Of a stretch of DNA of 7,917 bases, positions 6,204 to 7,917 are shown one piece after another (position 1 is the stretch's first letter; each line of letters starts with the position of its first letter). The position numbers and the translations under genes are program-made. This DNA is from an uncultured Isosphaeraceae bacterium (GTDB taxonomy: Bacteria; Planctomycetota; Planctomycetia; Isosphaerales; Isosphaeraceae). The stretch spans positions 1 to 7,917 of the forward strand of contig CALCIC010000013.1 of assembly GCA_937907405.1 (NCBI GenBank), in the 5' to 3' direction. Below the pieces are notes generated by a model. It was not told the origin of the DNA. It ran no database searches and was given only the letters and a program-made list of their open reading frames with translations.

Positions 6204-6833
6204 GTGAGCCCCGCACGAAACCGCCTCGCCCGCCGGCTGCTCATCGTCGCGATCGCCTGCTGCGCGGGCGCGATGCTGGTCGCCTTCCGGTCGCGAGACG
6301 GCAACCTCGCCGAACGCCTTACGATCGTCCTGTTCATCGGCTTCGGCGTCTCGATGTGTCTCTTCCTCATGCTGGTCGCGGCGACGACGGCCCGATACAA
6401 GGTCGACGTGATGCGGCTTCGGCGACGCCCCGCACTCTCGGCCGACGAATTCATCGCCCATTGGCCCTCTCCGGGCAAGCTCGACCGCGACGCGATTCGC
6501 CTGGCGCGGACCCTCGCCGCAAGGCATCTGAAGGGTTTCGGCGGCCCCTCGATTCGTCCCACCGACCGGCTGGAGGAGGATCTCCATCTGCCCGACCTGG
6601 GCCCCTGGTTCGCCGACGACTTCTCCGAGGTACTGGCGGAAACCCTGAATATCGACGAAAATGTGGTCGAACGAATGTTCAACAAGCGCTCGATCGCGAC
6701 CTTCGGCGACTTGGTCCTGGCGATCGCCGAGGTCGCCGAGACGGTGCCGAAAGTCCATCCGCTCTGGGATCGCAACCTGGATGCCAGGGCCTCCAAACTT
6801 CTCCCGCCCTTCCGCGAGGACGCCGAGTCATGA
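6204..6833 (+). CDS. Hypothetical membrane protein with possible ACP-like C-terminal domain
   Basis: I do not recognise a named family. The 209-aa product starts with an Arg-rich N-terminus, then has two predicted membrane helices (about 11-28 and 39-61), with the Arg/Lys-rich stretch 64-75 suggesting that the remainder is cytoplasmic. Residues 95-180 look helical and recall the acyl-carrier-protein layout: a first helix, a loop IRPTDRLEEDLHLPDL (117-132), a helix WFADDFSEVLAETLNID, and a closing ATFGDLVLAIAEV (165-177). The serine that carries phosphopantetheine in true ACPs is not seen at the usual place (DLGPWF instead of DSL), so any such domain would be non-carrying. This resemblance is by eye and weak. 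The start is GTG with GGGAG eight bases upstream (6191-6195). It begins 17 nt after nadK and its TGA overlaps the next ATG (ATGA), implying coupling with the DUF1501 gene. Confidence 0.75.
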   Translation: MSPARNRLARRLLIVAIACCAGAMLVAFRSRDGNLAERLTIVLFIGFGVSMCLFLMLVAATTARYKVDVMRLRRRPALSADEFIAHWPSPGKLDRDAIRLARTLAARHLKGFGGPSIRPTDRLEEDLHLPDLGPWFADDFSEVLAETLNIDENVVERMFNKRSIATFGDLVLAIAEVAETVPKVHPLWDRNLDARASKLLPPFREDAES

Positions 6834-7917
6834 GCTTCCCCCACAACGCCCCGTTGGGCCGTCACTTGCTCGACCGTCGCGGGTTCTTGTCGCACATGGC
6901 GACGGGGGTCGGCGGGATCGCGCTGAGCGCGCTTTTGGCCGAGCAGGGGTTGCTGGCGGCGGACGAGGAATCGAAATCCAATCCGCTGGCGCCCAGGAAG
7001 CCGCACTTCCCGGGCAAGGCGAAGCGGGTGATCCACATCTACTGCACCGGGGCGGTCAGCCACCTGGACACCTGGGATTACAAGCCCGAGCTGATCAAGC
7101 GGCACGGCCAGCCGATGCCGGGTTCGGACAAGTTGATCACCTTCCAGGGCGAGAACGGAGCGCTCGCCAAGAGCCCCTGGGAGTTCAAGCCGCGCGGCCA
7201 GTCCGGCAAGTACGTCTCCGACCTGCTGCCGAACCTCGCCGAGTTGGCCGATGAGATGTGCTTCTTCCACTCGCTGACCTCGAAGACCAACACCCACGGC
7301 CCCGGCGAGATGTTCATGTCGACCGGGTTCACCCTCGAAGGCTTCCCCAGCATCGGCGCCTGGGTCAGCTACGCGCTCGGGACCGACCACCAGGACCTGC
7401 CCGCCTACGTGGCGATCCCCGACCCGCGCGGCGACCCGCAGCAAGGGCCGGCGAACTGGACCAACGGCTTCCTGCCCGCCGTCTACCAGGGGACGTCGTT
7501 CAACGCCGACCGGCCGATCCGCCACCTCGCCCGCCCCGAGACCATCAACCCCGACGACGACCGCGCCACCCGCGACTTGATCCGCCTCATCAACGACGAG
7601 CACCTGGCGCGCAACCCCGGCGACACCGAGCTTTCGGCCCGGATCGCCGCGTATGAACTCGCCGCCCGGATGCAGCTCAGCGCCCCGGAGGTCGGCGACC
7701 TGTCGCGCGAGACTCCGGCGGTCCAGTCGCTCTACGGCCTCGACGACGCCAATCCGCTGCTCGCCGGCTTCGGCCGCAACTGCCTGCTGGCCCGGCGGCT
7801 GATCGAGCGAGGGGTGCGGTTCGTCACGGTGTTCAACGGCGCGTTCGCGATGGGCGAGGGCATCCTCAACTGGGACGGCCACAAGCGGATCAAGTCCGAC
7901 TACGACCGCCACGGCCC
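6830..7917 (+). CDS. DUF1501 family Tat-exported protein, partial (C-terminus beyond window)
   Basis: DUF1501 proteins are an abundant planctomycete family of unknown function with an alkaline-phosphatase/sulfatase-like fold, probably periplasmic. The 362 complete codons show a twin-arginine signal DRRGFLSHM (15-23) followed by a hydrophobic stretch to about 43 and a likely cleavage near LLAAD. Family hallmarks follow: VIHIYCTGAVSHLDTWDYKP (67-86), KTNTHGPGEMFMSTGF (152-167), GFPSIGAWVSYALG (171-184), LPAYVAIPD, GPANWTNGFLPAVYQGT (206-222) and NWDGHKRI (347-354) near the edge. The frame stays open to the window end. ATG 6830 lies in the stop of the previous gene, and GAGGA is nine bases upstream. 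Members often sit beside a cytochrome-type DUF1549/DUF1553 gene; none is upstream here. Confidence 0.92.
   Translation, partial: MSFPHNAPLGRHLLDRRGFLSHMATGVGGIALSALLAEQGLLAADEESKSNPLAPRKPHFPGKAKRVIHIYCTGAVSHLDTWDYKPELIKRHGQPMPGSDKLITFQGENGALAKSPWEFKPRGQSGKYVSDLLPNLAELADEMCFFHSLTSKTNTHGPGEMFMSTGFTLEGFPSIGAWVSYALGTDHQDLPAYVAIPDPRGDPQQGPANWTNGFLPAVYQGTSFNADRPIRHLARPETINPDDDRATRDLIRLINDEHLARNPGDTELSARIAAYELAARMQLSAPEVGDLSRETPAVQSLYGLDDANPLLAGFGRNCLLARRLIERGVRFVTVFNGAFAMGEGILNWDGHKRIKSDYDRHG

Noticed and set aside
4582..6216. Long minus-strand open frame (544 codons) opposite dxs and nadK
   Set aside because: It spans two recognised genes and their gap, has no domain similarity, and is Arg/Ala/Gly/Val-rich throughout.
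6188..7912. Long minus-strand open frame (574 codons) opposite the membrane protein and DUF1501 genes
   Set aside because: It is a shadow of two plus-strand genes; the DUF1501 motifs settle the coding strand.

Overview
The window is G+C-rich DNA, and most third codon positions are G or C. It most likely comes from a planctomycete, perhaps the Isosphaeraceae. The main clue is the last gene, a Tat-exported DUF1501 protein of a kind greatly expanded in Planctomycetota. The order ispA-dxs-nadK and the weak or missing Shine-Dalgarno sites fit but do not prove this; the family-level placement is an inference.

Layout: (1) Positions 1-289 are non-coding, with a G-rich degenerate tandem repeat that contains a G-quadruplex motif, and then a perfect 12-bp hairpin. 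(2) xseB (exonuclease VII small subunit) runs on the plus strand. (3) Two minus-strand genes meet xseB tail to tail: a VOC/glyoxalase-fold protein with a good promoter and ribosome binding site, and miaE (tRNA ms2io6A37 hydroxylase). (4) A 362-bp divergent spacer follows, holding several hairpins and a possible promoter overlapped by an inverted repeat. (5) A tight plus-strand run follows: ispA (farnesyl-PP synthase), dxs (DXP synthase), nadK (NAD kinase), a two-helix membrane protein of unknown function with a possible acyl-carrier-protein-like tail, and a DUF1501 protein cut by the window edge. The spacings in this run are -1, 24, 17 and -4 nt, which suggests one operon.

How the genes fit together: dxs makes the first committed intermediate of the MEP isoprenoid pathway, ispA builds farnesyl-PP from the end products, and nadK makes the NADP pool whose reduced form the pathway needs. 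miaE, divergent from this operon, hydroxylates a prenyl group that MiaA attaches to tRNA from DMAPP, so it is chemically linked. xseB-ispA-dxs is a cluster known from other bacteria; here the xseB and ispA-dxs parts are separated by the miaE/VOC pair.

Most striking observation: dxs is broken by an apparent single-base deletion near 4898, within a conserved Phe-Ile/Val-Lys-Pro-Leu-Asp stretch. Both sides still encode good DXS sequence in two frames. A sequence error or a very recent mutation is more likely than long-standing decay. Otherwise the window is mainly housekeeping, and I see no phage, CRISPR, transposase or defence gene.
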